Source of the DNA: Sodiomyces alkalinus F11
Lineage: Eukaryota > Ascomycota > Sordariomycetes > Glomerellales > Plectosphaerellaceae
Direction: 5' to 3'
NCBI RefSeq assembly: GCF_003711515.1
Contig: NW_021167096.1
Span: 1 to 64,000 of the forward strand
Length of the DNA stretch: 64,000 nt
Within the stretch, counting starts at the first letter, position 1; each line of letters starts with the position of its first letter. Of the stretch, positions 51,053 to 63,600 are shown piece after piece. Both the position numbers and the translations under genes were made by a program. Below the pieces are notes generated by a model. The model ran no database searches, was not told where the DNA came from, and saw only the letters and a program-made list of their open reading frames with translations.

Positions 51053-53265
51053 TCAGACTACGTCATTGTGCACAATCTTCGTGTCCTTGCTCCGCTTGAG
51101 TCCCTTCTTCGGCTTCAGCCAGGACTCCATCCCCTCCGGCCTGTACACCCTGCCCAATGGGCCCCCCATGCCAAAGTCCTCAGGCGGCACCTCCTGGGCT
51201 TCACGCGCCTGCTTCTCCGCCTCGCCTGTCCCCGTCTCCACATTTCCACTCCCGACCTCCACCCCACGCTTTTCACCTTCTCTCTCCTCCTCTCCCTCGT
51301 CGTCCTCGTCATCGTCTCGCTTCCTCTTCCCCGGTTTCCTTGCCGCCTTTTTCTTCCCTTTCCCCCTGCCCCCCGGCGGGTTCCTGACCTCGTCCTCCCG
51401 GTGATACGGCACCATATCGGCGATGAGACCATGCCCGGGCAGTCGGAATGCGCGCATCAGCTCGAAAACTGCCTGCTCCTTGTCCTTGCTTTCGATCATG
51501 AGGTCCATGTCGTTCGGGCACGGAGGCAGCGTCTTGACCCTGGCCGAGTGCTTCCTCCTCTCCCGCGGCGTCACCGCGCCGGCGCACGGCTCGCTGTAGT
51601 GCATCTTCTGTCTGATCCCCTTGCGCGTCCACGTGGCGCGGATGCGCGGGAACAGCTTCATGATGTCCAGGGTGCCCTCGCGCATCTCGTTCGCGTCAAA
51701 CAGGATGTTGTGGTGATGGAAATCGAGCACGAGCGGTATGTTGAGCTCCTCGCACACCGGCAGCAAATCGTGGACCGTCCATCCCACATCGTCGTTCTCC
51801 AGTACCAACCGCCGCTTCACTGACGGGGAGAGGTTGGAATAGTTCTGCCGAAACCGGTTCAACGCCTCGGCCTTGTCCCCGTAGGTTCCTCCCATGTGTA
51901 TGACCATGACGGCGTCGCGATCCTGCTGCTCGGGAAGACGAAGAAGCGTGAGCAGCTCGTCTTGGTAGTTGAGGTCACGAATGGCGGCTTGGATCACCTC
52001 GGGCCGTGGCGATCCGAGTTGCGTGAACTGGCCAGGGTGCATGGTCAGACGATGATCCAATTCGGCCGCCACGGCGCCCACTTCCCTGAGGGCCTCGGAG
52101 GCGAAAGGGGCGAGGGGGTACCCGTACTCCTCATGGCTAGCGAATGGGAACATCTCTGAGCTGAGGCGCATGAACTTGATGCCGAATCTATCATTCCAGC
52201 GGATCATCTTGATGGCGTCCCTCGCGTTGGCCAGCCCTAGCCTTTCGAGGTACCTCTTGGCAAGGTTGTCGTCTGGCGGTTTGGTCTCGTCAGGGCGGTT
52301 CTTGACGGGATGCTCAGGCTGGGATGGGTCCACCAGCGGATGCCTGTGTTGCAGAATGGAGGCTATCCTGCAGGTCCGAGAGGAAAACACCGGAGGGTTG
52401 GCGGTGCGAAGATAGGTGTTGAGACAGGCCTATGGGCGTTGTGTCAGTTTTAGTCTGTTGCGCAAACACTCGATGGAGGACGAGTATCGTCGCTCCTTAG
52501 AAAGAACAAAGGCATGGAAACGAAGGTCAACAGGGGTAAAGGGGAAAAGGAAGTGACTCGTGACTGTGTTCGGCTCAGGAGAAAACGCAGGGCACGTTCA
52601 GTCCAGGGGTTGAAAAGAAGAAGAAGAAGAAAGTGTCTACCAACGTAACCAAGTCTGCCCTTCCATGGGAGGGGCAGGTAATCGCTATGGACGGCAGGTG
52701 GCCTGCTCATGGCATAGGCTGTAGGGTCCCAGGGGACTTCGTCGTCCTGGGCGTCGGCGTCGATGTTCATCTCGTTGGCGCAATCTTCTGCGTCCTCGAA
52801 TTTGAGCGGGGCCGTCTCGAGCTCTTCGGGAAGGGCCGGCTTCGGAAAGCCATCCTCCACGTCCCTGGGGAGGGTGAAGCCGCCGGTTCGGGATCGGGTG
52901 GCCGGGCGGCGCCGGAAGGGTTCCGGCTCGGCGTCGCGGGGGCCGCCCACGAGGCGGGACCCTTCGACGGCGAGACGTTCTCGCCTGACGGCGGACTGGA
53001 AGCGCTCCTCCATATCCCGCAGCTCCTTCATGGCCGAATCGACGGCCTCCGGGGACCCCCAGACATCACGCTGAATTTCACCCGGCGACGGACGAGGATG
53101 GGAGGTGATCTCGGGCTGTAATATGTCTTTCATAAGGATGGCACGTCGATGGCGCGTCGACCTGCGAGGCTGTTCGGGGGAGGAAAAAGGAGCAGTGTCT
53201 TGCGGCGGCTGGGGGTGGGACTGGTTGTAGGGGGAAGACGCAGACAACTTCCTCTTGGAGGCCAT
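51053..53265 (-). CDS. UV damage endonuclease UVDE
   Basis: UVDE nicks DNA 5' of UV photoproducts and other lesions, starting an excision repair independent of NER; family members are fungal Mus-18 and Uve1. Exon 1 53265-52645, intron 52644-52430 (GTTGGT to CATAG), exon 2 52429-51053; 665 residues. The junction restores GRLGYACLNTYLR, the start of the TIM barrel. Metal-site blocks: MHPGQFTQLGSP, VIHMGGTYGDK, RRLVLENDDVGW and LDFHHHNILFDANE. Residues about 570-610 are an acidic-basic low-complexity stretch after the barrel (KKKAARKPGKRKRDDDEDD). The N-terminal 200 residues are disordered with RRSTRHRRAILMKDI. The frame is open upstream to an ATG at 54045, so a longer form is possible. Confidence 0.92.
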
Positions 53266-55807
53266 GGTGAAGTGCCTCGACGGGAGGCGTTGCGTCACTC
53301 GGGCGGTGTTGTTGGTAGCGATATGACGGAAGGGATTGATGGTTTTGATGGAATATGACGACACTGATAATATGGTCGTGGCAGGTAAGGGGAAAGCGGC
53401 TAATAACCGTGGCCACAGCCTCGAGGGCGACGATCCCCGTCCGGTGTCTGCTGTGTGATATTGAAGGCCTTGATTGGTCGTGACGGACGAAAAGCTCCCG
53501 AAGCAACGGGAGCGACCCGCGCTACCACACAAGTAAGAAGCGGCTTGAGTGGTAGGCAATGCAAGTAAGAGAAGCACTCTCAAGTGAAGATTGCGATGAA
53601 TCTTAGCCCGTGCCAGATTGGAAAGCCTGGTAGACAGGCGACCGCCTTTCTTTTTCTTCTTTTCTTTTTCTTCTGTTCTTTTTCCGGGGGTTTTTTTTTC
53701 TTCCCCTTCCCTGCTTTTCTTCTTTCCTTTTGCTTTTTGCCCTCTTCCCTTTGATCTTTTTCCCTCTCCAGAGACGGTCGCTGAGGAACGAAACTTTTGC
53801 GGCAAAATGCGAGAACAATGTCTGGTCTCCAAAGATAAGTTTGACGTCGACCTGAGATATCTGTAAACACAACGGGGTAAATCGGATTCCCTGTAGTTTG
53901 ATTGAGCTTTCGACGAGTCGGGTTCCACAAACACGGAATTCTTCAGCAAATAAATGGTAAGAAGATGGATGAGAAAGGAGAATAAGAAACAAATATGGGG
54001 GAGGATAAAGAGCTTGGAACACCGTTCGGGTCGAGTGCTGGTCATGGATTATTGGAACGTGCTAGGTTTATTGGTACATGGCGGAGCTGTAGCTCCTACG
54101 CTGATTGTAGCGTGAAATAAATGTCGGCTTCTACAGGGACCGATTTTATGAGGCATATGCGTGAGTCGATGGCAAAAGGGAAAGAGAGAGGGAAAAGGGA
54201 GACCAAAGAGGAGAACCGAATGGGTGGAAGCCCGTATGTATGGTGTAAGGCTAAGGCGCATTCCACATTCCAACGCAAGGACTCGATATACCCTGGTAAC
54301 TACCAACCTACCTTACCTTGACCTCTACCTACCTTAGCCAATGGGTATCTGTACATACGGAGTACTTACCGATATACCTCAGGAGATTCCCAGTAGGTAG
54401 ACATAGGGTTATTCCTTCCAGCGTCCTGCGTGCAGCCCTCTAAAAGGAGAATGGAGGCAGAACAGAAATGGCAAGAGCGACCGGGCCAAAATCTCCAACA
54501 GGTAGGAGCCACATCACACAGTACGAAGGCCCCATCTTCTGCTTAAACTTGCCACGTCAGTGATAGCGACGAGCCTTTTGTTCAGTAATACGCCATGTCC
54601 TCTGCCCGCGAAATACACGACGAAGCTACTTTATGCGTATATTTTCGCCTAACAACGTCAATCCAAGAGACGGGAAAACCGGGGCGACGGAACTTTTCGC
54701 CGTCCTATTTCCACTTGCACAAGACCGGCATGCTAAATTCGAGGTCTTCCAAATCGCCGATCGTCAGGGGAAATCGTGATTTCGGGCGTTGACGATCGAC
54801 GTTCGTTCGGCGTACAACGTAAGCCCGCAAGGGCATGGCCACAACCACCCCCCCGACGCTCTCTGGGCATACACTGAAATGTGCATCTGTCATAAGTACC
54901 TGCTGAGTACAACACAAGACGTCCCTCCGATACGCTGTGCCTAACATGATACTTGCCTTTACCTTATGCATCCTTCTACCTTAATCAGTCTACGAATCAA
55001 CGAAGTAATAACAACATACTCTCTCCGAACGCAGGACGGACATGGCCATGGTCGATGATTGTGGTTGATGAATGGATGGTCATCATGGTCAACCACGGAG
55101 GAAGTCTGAGCTGACGAGGGAACCCTGTCGACCCTGTCCTGTTGATAGCGGAGTCAGCTCCATCATCACCGGTAACCAATCAATGCATGAAGGATAATAA
55201 AGACCCTGAATACCTTAAAGATCCCAACAAATACCTCGGTCAGGCGATGCATCTTATTCGTTCCTCGATCATTACTGCCCAAGCCCATCGAATGTTGTCG
55301 ACGACCATTTAAGAATGCAATCGTTATACCCTAACACTATTAGACCGGCACAGCTAACCACCGGATATAGCGACATGGTAATCTTAGGAGTCGCATTCCA
55401 CGATGTTGAGGCTAGAGATGGGAATCTGCGAGGGAAAAAAAAAAGAAGGAAAAAGGGGCCAAGCATACCGTAAAAGACAAAAAGATAGATACATAGATAG
55501 ATATGGGTATCCTCTCCTTTGCCTCCTATTCCCCAAACGTATTTCCTAAACTAGTGACGCGCCAGCAGAAACAATAAACCCAACGCCGTATGTGCGTTTC
55601 AAATGCGAAAGAGGACGCGTATTCGACGGCCATAAATGATGGAAAGCCGCTCTGGTCCTTTCCAGTCTCTCTCAAGATATTATGACGATGTGCCCTGTCT
55701 TCCTCGGGGCTGGCCCTTGGCCATTCTGTTCGGGTGATTTTTGAAAGAAAAAAAAATCGTTTCCTGCTTGGGATCATGCCATAATATGTAACAGCTAGGT
55801 AATCATG
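53266..55807. other. Intergenic between UVDE and RING-type gene
   Basis: The first 780 bp are open in the UVDE frame but look like leader sequence, with Lys-rich runs from T-rich top-strand tracts (53640-53790). A TACGGAGTA word lies at 54356. No other gene was seen. Confidence 0.4.
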
Positions 55808-56950
55808 TCATGCTCGCCAATTACCCGATAACAACCTGGCCAGCACCTCATCATATCGTACCCGGCGGCTGGTTGTATCGCTTACAAAACCCAGCTCGAA
55901 CTGCAGCGCTCGGTTCCAGAACAGCGCGCGGCAGATGGGACAGCTAAAGTGGCCCATGTGGAACCAGGTAGCCAGGCACTGCGTGTGGAACGCGTGGCTG
56001 CAGTCGCAGAGAATCAAGACTTCGCTGGCCAGGTCCGCGACGGGGTCGAGGTCTACGCTGGCTGCGAAGCTCACCAAGTCAGAAGAAGACGAGGACGACG
56101 ACGAAGAAGATGAAGAGCGGGGAGCCGGGTCTGCTCCGCTGCCGGCACTGTCTCGATGGACCACCGCGTCGCTGCGATGGTGATCTGAAGGGACTTTCTT
56201 GTCCTGCTTTGTATCTTCAGCCTCGTATAGGACAGGACGCGGATCCGCATGCGGGATGGGAGCAGGACTCGAGTCGTCGGCAACATGTCCATGTCCGCTA
56301 TATCGGGTGCCATTTCCTTCTTCGCCATCTACTACTCCACCGGCTTGACGGGGCCTACTCGCCGTAGTATGACAACGCGGCGGGACCTGGAGTTCACAAG
56401 CTGCGTCTTCGGCAGATCCGAGCTTCTCGGAGAGCCAAGTCTGTCGGGGCAACTGAGGCCGAGCCTCAGGCGACGGGCGAGCATTGGAATCATCATTGTT
56501 TTTTCCCACGACCGACTCCAATACGTCATGTGCCGTCAGTGTTGAGCCCATGACAGTGGTCTTGGCCTCGGAGATAGGCGAGTCAGGCGATTGGGGTGCG
56601 GCTTGTGCGGCTTGTGCGGCTTGTGCGGTTTGTTTGGTGCAGGTGGCTTCGTCGCTTTCGGGCGACGGCACTCGTATGCCCTTCTCCTCGTCTCTCGTCG
56701 CATGCTGCCTACGTAGATAGGTTTGGCTGGTTGGACTTGGACTTGCGACTTGACTCCTCAATCGCTTACACCCTGCTGCCACCTGTGATTCTGAACTCCC
56801 CAGGGGCGGCGATGCGCCGGGGCCTTCTAGAGCATTTCCACAGGCGACGCCGTCCCTTTCCGTTGGGAAAAGTGGGTTGAGGCAAACAGCACTGTTATCG
56901 CTAAACGTTAGCCCACGGTCAGAAACCGAAAAACGATCTTGTCCTGTCTA
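55808..56950 (-). CDS. RING-type zinc-finger protein, 5' end unresolved, first Cys pair missing
   Basis: C-terminal LILCDCSHAFHTQCLATWFHMGHFSCPICRALF matches the second half of a RING-H2 finger (C-x-H-x2-H-x2-C ... C-x2-C with an intervening Trp). The CxxC pair that should open the finger is not upstream; instead there is a Ser-rich run (about 12 Ser at 56075-56112). No in-frame ATG lies near the start; the reading frame is open to about 56950 (SDRGLTFSDNSAVCLNPLFP...), where TTAGACAG could be a splice acceptor, so an upstream exon is likely. A QAAQAAQAAQ repeat (56600-56640) is also coded. Ubiquitin ligase activity is therefore doubtful without the missing Cys pair. Confidence 0.55.
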
Positions 56951-57142
56951 ATCGTTTCCTCGCGATTGAACACGTGCTCTCGCCTCGACGACCCATGGGG
57001 GCGGACTCTGGCGCCTTCCATTTCTTGCTGTCCCCACCTTGACCAAAGCGCTATCCTCTTTTCCATTCCCTTGCCTGCCGCCACATAAAAGGAGATTCTC
57101 CTTTATCCAGTCTTCAAACTCAATTCGCGCCCCAAAGCCCAT

Positions 57143-58030
57143 GCGCTTGTCTGACTACTGTCCCATTTTGTATAGTCGACTGGGACAGACCTTGTTTTTG
57201 GAACTGATGCGCCAGAGACAATTGAACCTCAAGTAGTATGTCCAATGCAGACAATACAGTAGATGTCAAGGCTCGCACTGCGAGCTAATGGGGCCACGAT
57301 GGGGGCACTGGATTAAAACCACTCCACGGCTCCGTCCCCGACGCCCGAGCGGCCTTTTCTTTCTGAAATACGGAGTAGTTACTGGATTCTAAAGACGGGG
57401 ACGACGCCCCTAGATCAATAGGCATGAACGCCAACCCGGCGAAACAGGCGCCAAGCCGAGCCGCGATTCGACAAGTGTTCGGCCCTGAACAACTTCACCG
57501 GGTGGGGGAGGGAGAGCGCGAGAGGAGGGAGGGAAAGAAATAAAGAAAAAAAAAAGAAGAAAAANNNNNNNNNNGGGGGGGGGCGGGGGCGACGAGAAAG
57601 AAGACGCCGTGCCTGCGATGGCTGACTCACACTCACTCACCATTCATGCATTTCTCCGTGTTGTTGTGGGCCTAACCTCAGCTCGACGTCGTAGTGACTC
57701 AGCTTCTCGGCGCCCAAGCGACTACGTCGAGCCGCGCATAGTAGCAGGTGGCGCGCATTCTTTAGTTGCTGCACCTCAGGGCGAGTCTTGCGATTTTGGC
57801 GATGTTTGAAGTAGAGCTTGGTGCCCCTAGCCGCAGCAGCGAGGAGAGTCAGCCTCAAAAATCAAATATAGAAGTACGTCGAAGGCTTTGAATCCTCTTC
57901 TAGAAGTCTCCCAAGGGGAAAGAAAACATTGCTGGAAAAATGTCTACATCGTGAGGGAGTAAGGGAGCAAGGGAGAGACGGAACTGGAAAACCGGAGGGG
58001 GGATGATGCGGCGACAATCCAGAACTTCGC
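57143..58030. other. Intergenic with assembly gap
   Basis: Nothing coding recognised. A TACGGAGTA word occurs at 57369 and a 10-N gap at 57565-57574. Confidence 0.4.
57565..57574. other. Assembly gap (10 N)
   Basis: Ten unknown bases separate an A/G-only tract on the left from a G9-CGGGGG tract on the right. The junction of two homopolymer-like runs is a likely sequencing stop, and the true distance is unknown. Confidence 0.98.
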
Positions 58031-58192
58031 TCAGCCATCCAGGCCAAGCGGATAGTCGTCAAGAGGGAAGACACCCGTGTCGGACTTCATGGAGTAGAAT
58101 GAGGAAAAGGGAGCAATCCGAACGTACAAGGCCAGACTGAAGACAGTCCCGCTTATGGCGCAGACGATTATGATGGCAGTGATGTAGTTCAT
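58031..58192 (-). CDS. Small one-helix membrane protein, hypothetical
   Basis: A 53-residue frame from an ATG at 58192 begins with a strong hydrophobic segment (MNYITAIIIVCAISGTVFSL) followed by a short tail that ends DDYPLGLDG. Size and shape fit a small integral membrane protein. A GTACGT donor-like site lies inside it near 58127, so it could instead be the first exon of a longer gene. I do not recognise the family. Confidence 0.3.
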   Translation of the reverse strand: MNYITAIIIVCAISGTVFSLALYVRIAPFSSFYSMKSDTGVFPLDDYPLGLDG

Positions 58193-58634
58193 GTCTTGTC
58201 GCCCTTTCTATTTTTCGTTTTTCTCTCTTTATCTTCTTCGTCTCCCGGCTCATTTGTTTTCAGGCCGTTCCAACACGATGATCTCTGGCATTGCGAACCG
58301 AGATCAGACGGGAAGGGACCGATTTTCGTGATCTTATCCCGTGTCTGTGTCCACGAAGTAGCCCGTGCCCAATCAACCGCGCGCGTTTCGTGGAGAAATC
58401 TCGTGGAGAAGTTTATGATGCGATCGGTACACCGTAATCCGTGTAATCCGTGCTCCGTAGCGCAATGCAATGGCGAGCGCTCAAAGGCGCACGGCCGCTG
58501 TCGTGAATTGCTCCGTGTCCTCTCACGACCGTAAATCGTAGTCGGGCGGGATGCGATGGCCGAAGAGGGAACGAGCGAGCGTCGCGGACAGGCTCGGATC
58601 GTGGGAAGCCGTGGTTAAAGGGGGCGAGAAAGAG

Positions 58635-58637
<3 letters not shown>

Positions 58638-58698
<61 letters not shown>
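58638..58698. repeat. (GA)n microsatellite
   Basis: About 30 uninterrupted GA units between the small ORF and the gene-poor right part. No coding sense. Confidence 0.97.
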
Positions 58699-58699
<1 letters not shown>

Positions 58700-58701
<2 letters not shown>

Positions 58702-61700
58702 ATGTTGAGGTTGAGAGGAAGGAAGACCCGAAGAAGACAAGAACACCACAAACGATGCCACACCCACAATAAACGACTTTAGCTTGGAGAGGTACTCCCG
58801 CCTTTAGTACGTACTCCGTACTTTGCAAAGTAACACGCCAATACTTAGTTACCACGTTGTTGTATCTTGCTGCGGCAAGTTGGTCATAACCGTTCAACTA
58901 TGGCCATATTTGTACAAAGTACGAACAGTCTTGTTGATGGGAAGTACTTCGGAAGTGCGAAGGCGATACTGGAGGAACACTGGTACGGAGTGTTCACTGC
59001 TCAGAACTATGAGATCTTAGCTTTCAGCGCGTCACCGCCCGTTGCGCACCGTTGCGCAACGTAAATAAAGCTGGTCTCCCCCAGTCGATTCTTGACATAT
59101 GTACGAAGTACCTGGAGGCTGGCAGCCCAAGTTACACTCGTGTCAGATCGGGGAACACTGCGGAGAAACAAAAGCCGATAATAATAATAAGTGCATTCCA
59201 ATTCAGCTGACCTCCCTCCCCCTTCCCCCAACCGGGAAATCGAGGAAGTGATCGCTTGGCCATTTCCACGCCATGGAACACGGAACCTGGGTCCCTTTGG
59301 TCTTGGATTCGCTGGTTGGCCGCCACCCATGACACATTCACAAACTTATGAAATTGTTGACATAGGAGGCATCCTTTCGCCGGATAGTCCCCGACGCCAG
59401 ACAAAAAATTGGGTTGAAAATCGAGGACAGGTATGAATCGGTTAGTGAATAGAAGAGAGGTCGAGGAAGGAATTGGCAAGCGCTTTCTTTACTCAGCCAG
59501 GTCAGAAGGCTTCAGGGAGCTGCACCGAGCTGCAGTATTTGAAGCTGCCCGAGCTGGACGTACCTATTCATAAGTATGTAAATCATGGTGCGTACGTACG
59601 AATGAATACGTGTGGTGTTTTTGAAGCTGAGCCGAAACACCCGAGTGCCTGGCCCAAGGGTATATATATATATATATCGTCATTGGCGTTTCTCTCGGTA
59701 TTACTTGCATTCCAACTGCTGGGTATAGAGTAGCCGATCGCGAGCAAGGGCGGGCGCAGGCGCGGGTGCGGGAGGGACCAACTGATAATTATCCGCAAAG
59801 AGTTGCCTTACCGTCGTTGCCTCCATTGCTGTCGCCAGGATTCGCGAATACCTTACAGTCGGCATGGTTAGAACGATTACGAAGTATATACTTCGTAGAA
59901 CGATCAAGTTTGAATAGGCGAGATTGGCGAGTAGGCAAGTTCCATGGTGCAAACGTGTACCGTTGTGCGTCGAAGCATGGAGTACGACTTGGGTTGGTAC
60001 GGAGTATTTAGGAACAGAAAGATATTAACCCCGTACCTTACCAACCTTAATTAGTAAGGTGCCTTGATATGATGCAGATGAAGATAAGAATCCCCAGATA
60101 GGCACGGGAGTCGCGCTGCTGTGCATTAAAACGTGGAATGATGTTGGGAAATCTCTTCGATATGCAGACCTTGCCAACCAATTGCCAGCCAATGCCAATC
60201 AATCCGTCGTCCAGAGTTCCCGCGTTAGATACAACTACACTCTTCGCTCTCCCCATCACAGGATCCAACAGTGTTCAGGATGTTGTCCGATGTACGGTGT
60301 GGTGTGTACGTTGTAAGCATTTCTCGGTCACTCGCCCAAATTCCTTCTATCCGTTTTTACTCTGCACTGTCACCTCCTCTTCTCCGGCCAAGACGTCTTG
60401 GCCGTCTTGGCGCTTGCCTCTACGGCTCGGCGACTCAGATACTTTTGTATTCCCTTCGAAGGAAGCACGAATACAATGCACAGCGAACGACGAATTATTA
60501 TTACCCACCTGCCCAATAAATGGGGGCAAGCAAGCACGAGCTCACATGCGAGCAGGGTTACTCCCCGTGTTGTGACGTCGTTCGAGGAACTGCAGGTTGC
60601 TGCTCAGACGTAGAGGGGGGGTAGGCTTGGGATGAGGGCGAGTGAGGGCCAGGCCCGGGGGTGCAGTCTAAGGTAGTGTGTGAGTGGTGTGGGACCTGGG
60701 ATAATCAGAGGTCCAATAAGGCTAACTATGGGGGTTGAAACTCTGTTGTTAACGGGGTCAAAAGGGGGTTCATGGCCACAGGAGCACTCGTGACGGGGGT
60801 AAGGGGATTAGAATAAAACGAGAAACGCTCGCCAAGTCTCATCTTTGTGCAAAAACCAAAAACGCCCAGCCCGATGGGCATCCTTGGCGACGCTCGTCCC
60901 TCCACTATACCGTTGCTTGATTTCTGATTGAAGAACCGTGGTTGGCCAGAATATGAGAGTTTTTTTTTTACGGTATCCTGCTCAGGTTGCTATTGACTTC
61001 TTGGCAGATGCACGTCGAAGGAAAGTCCGGGTCTAGGGGGCTCAAAATCCGAAATCGTGCGTGTTGTTCCTCGCACGAAGGGACGAACGGGGAGAAACAG
61101 CGGCTTCAGCGCACGGAGGACTTCGGCAAGACAACGTTGGGGGATCGGCTGCTCCTCACACGCCATATGTATTCGTACATACGAATATCACCTACGAAGT
61201 AATTACTTCGCAATTAACCCATCCCGCCGAAGACCGAGGCGCCGGCGATGGCGAATGAGTGTGGCATTGATGTTGTGCACCGAGCCAGCCTTTTGGCTTT
61301 CCTAGGTAGACGGGCAAGCTGTCACCTGACTGAGCCTCACTCAGCCTCGCACTGGACACAAATACCGCTGTGCGCTGTTTCATTACCTATAACCGTTGCT
61401 TTGAGATTGTGTTTCTTTTGTTTCTATCTCTAGTGTAGGGTTCAGGAAGCAAGAAACGCCACGAAAAAAAAGAAGAAAAAAAGAAAAAAAGGCTTGCAAT
61501 TCCAGCTTGCATGGGCCACGATCCAGCCATCTGCAAGCTGTTTTGTTTTCGTCTTCCCGTGCTGCAAAGAGTCATGATTGAGGCCTTCAGGAATGCCACA
61601 GACGTGCAGACGTGCAGACGTGCAGACGTGCAGAGGCGCAGAGGTGGACAACCTGAAGAACGTAAGTAGAGCACGGCTGGGGAGCATATCGTGTCTCTAC

Positions 61701-63600
61701 CCATATGTATCCGTAAGGTATCTCGTGACTTCCGGAGTACAAGCGAACGTCTGGAATTGCTTTGTGATCCCGAGCAGATCGAAGTACGAAGTCAGGCGGC
61801 TGCTTTGTTCGGTAACAAGTACGGACTACAACGTACATACATATTGTGAAACCCCCTCCTTGAAACAAGCCTCTGTGTGTCGGATCGACTGGCTCGATTG
61901 AGCCCCAGTCAGCCTCTTAGGCCGGCGCTTCCCCACGCCGAGCGGGGGACAGGCGCATCATGGGGGTTAAAATGTGGGCGCGCTTCGCCGGGCGGTTTAG
62001 CGGTGAGGACCCCTATGAGGAACCCCGCTTCCGAAGTCAGCCCAGACGCCTCACAAACCAAACTCTTTCGTCCCGCATACTAATCGTCAGCGGGTTCGAT
62101 GGCCTCTCACAGGAAAAGTTTTGTTGCCATGTTGGCGATCACAATCTCGTAGTGCTGCCAAAACATATTACACAACAGAGAAGACCAGTCCTGTTTAGGT
62201 ACGCATATCTTTGGACTCGTGGGGGGAAACGCGTCCCCTCTAGGCTCTCACCCAACCTTTTCGCCGTATGTTTGATACTACTTTCGCACTACGGGGTTTT
62301 CCTTTTTTTTTTTTTCGTACCGCCTGTCGTCCCAACTTTATCCTGCCGGCTGTGATGAAAAGGGCAAGTAGATTGATAACCTTGTCGGGAACGGGGCTGT
62401 CGGGGCCTTTCGGGCGGACATGGTTGGTCAATGGCTGTCGGCAGATGCGTTTAGGGCACTGACGCCTGCTGCCCAGGCCGTCAAACTCGCACAAACGCAG
62501 CCAGTTCTTTGGGCAGTCAGTCCCATGCATGCAGCGTCGTTGTGTACGAAGTAGTACTTGCTGATCGTCCACGATTTAGGACTAGGGCGGGGTTCGTAAC
62601 TGGCGATTCGAGGCACGTCCAGATGCAATATCTTGTAGCCGACAGATCACGAGGCCGGCGGCGGCGTAGCTAGTGTCTATCTTGTCAGTCCATGTAGCAC
62701 CTAATAAGTTAAGTGACTGATGGGCCGTGCCGCCAGTGCGGCTACTTTTAGGTAGGTAGGGGGGAGACAACACCTAGTTTCTCTCTGTGTCGCTGTATCT
62801 CCTTGTCTTTTGACTCTCTTCCCACCGGGATTCTTGACATGACGGTGCCGGCACAAGCGCATCGGATGCACATTGGGCGGCCCGGAGGAAGTCGCAGCTG
62901 ATCTGCTGGCAGCCTATAGGGCAAACAGATGCCTGGAACTGATGTATGGGGCAGCTGTGATGGAGATGGTACGTAGCATGACAGTCAGGCTGGTTTGGTG
63001 CTCTCCTGGCTCAACCTCAAACTGCTTTCGGCTCCGCTGAAGTTTATGTCAACCGCCGTATGTCAATGTGGGACTAAGGTAGGTGGTTCGGATAGGGCGG
63101 CTTTTATGGAATATTCTATCGGCCCATCAACAGGTATAAGAGGGCTTACGGATAGGACTGAACGGCTGGATCGTCACAATTCAGATACTTGACCCAGTTC
63201 CAGGCCGACGGTTGGATGCCCTTGCACGGATTTCCAAATAGGTGTCAATGTACACCTGCAAGCACGTTACACAACGTCCCATTAACGATAAATGTGGCTC
63301 TGGGATTGGAAACGGAAACGTCTCCACTAACAACGGTTTACAAAGAAACGAGCAGGGAGATCAGTCAGCTTGTGGTTATGCACGTATATATTCGTACCCC
63401 AGTTTGTCTTTGGGGAACAAGTTCAGCCGCGTCCAGCCGACCTCGACAAGATGAGTGTTGTCAGGGTCATGTCGTATAGGCACACGGACCACGACGTGGT
63501 CCCTAGGGGATCCATGCCTGACTAAGGGCTTCGGATCTCGGGGACCTCGGGTATCAGGATATAATAAGGACGGATACTATCGCACGTCAAATAGGCACTT
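58700..63600. other. Gene-poor region, about 4.9 kb, nothing coding recognised
   Basis: Only short ORFs with no recognisable content. It holds several TACGGAGTA/TACGAAGTA words (58812, 59102, 59878-59897, 59998, 61193, 62545), including the perfect 20-bp palindrome TACGAAGTATATACTTCGTA at 59878-59897. A tandem CGTGCAGA repeat stands at about 61602-61632. Confidence 0.4.
61600..61634. repeat. Tandem CAGACGTG repeat
   Basis: Four near-identical 8-bp units (CAGACGTG) in a row, then a diverged GCAGAGGC pair. No reading frame or function apparent. Confidence 0.8.
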
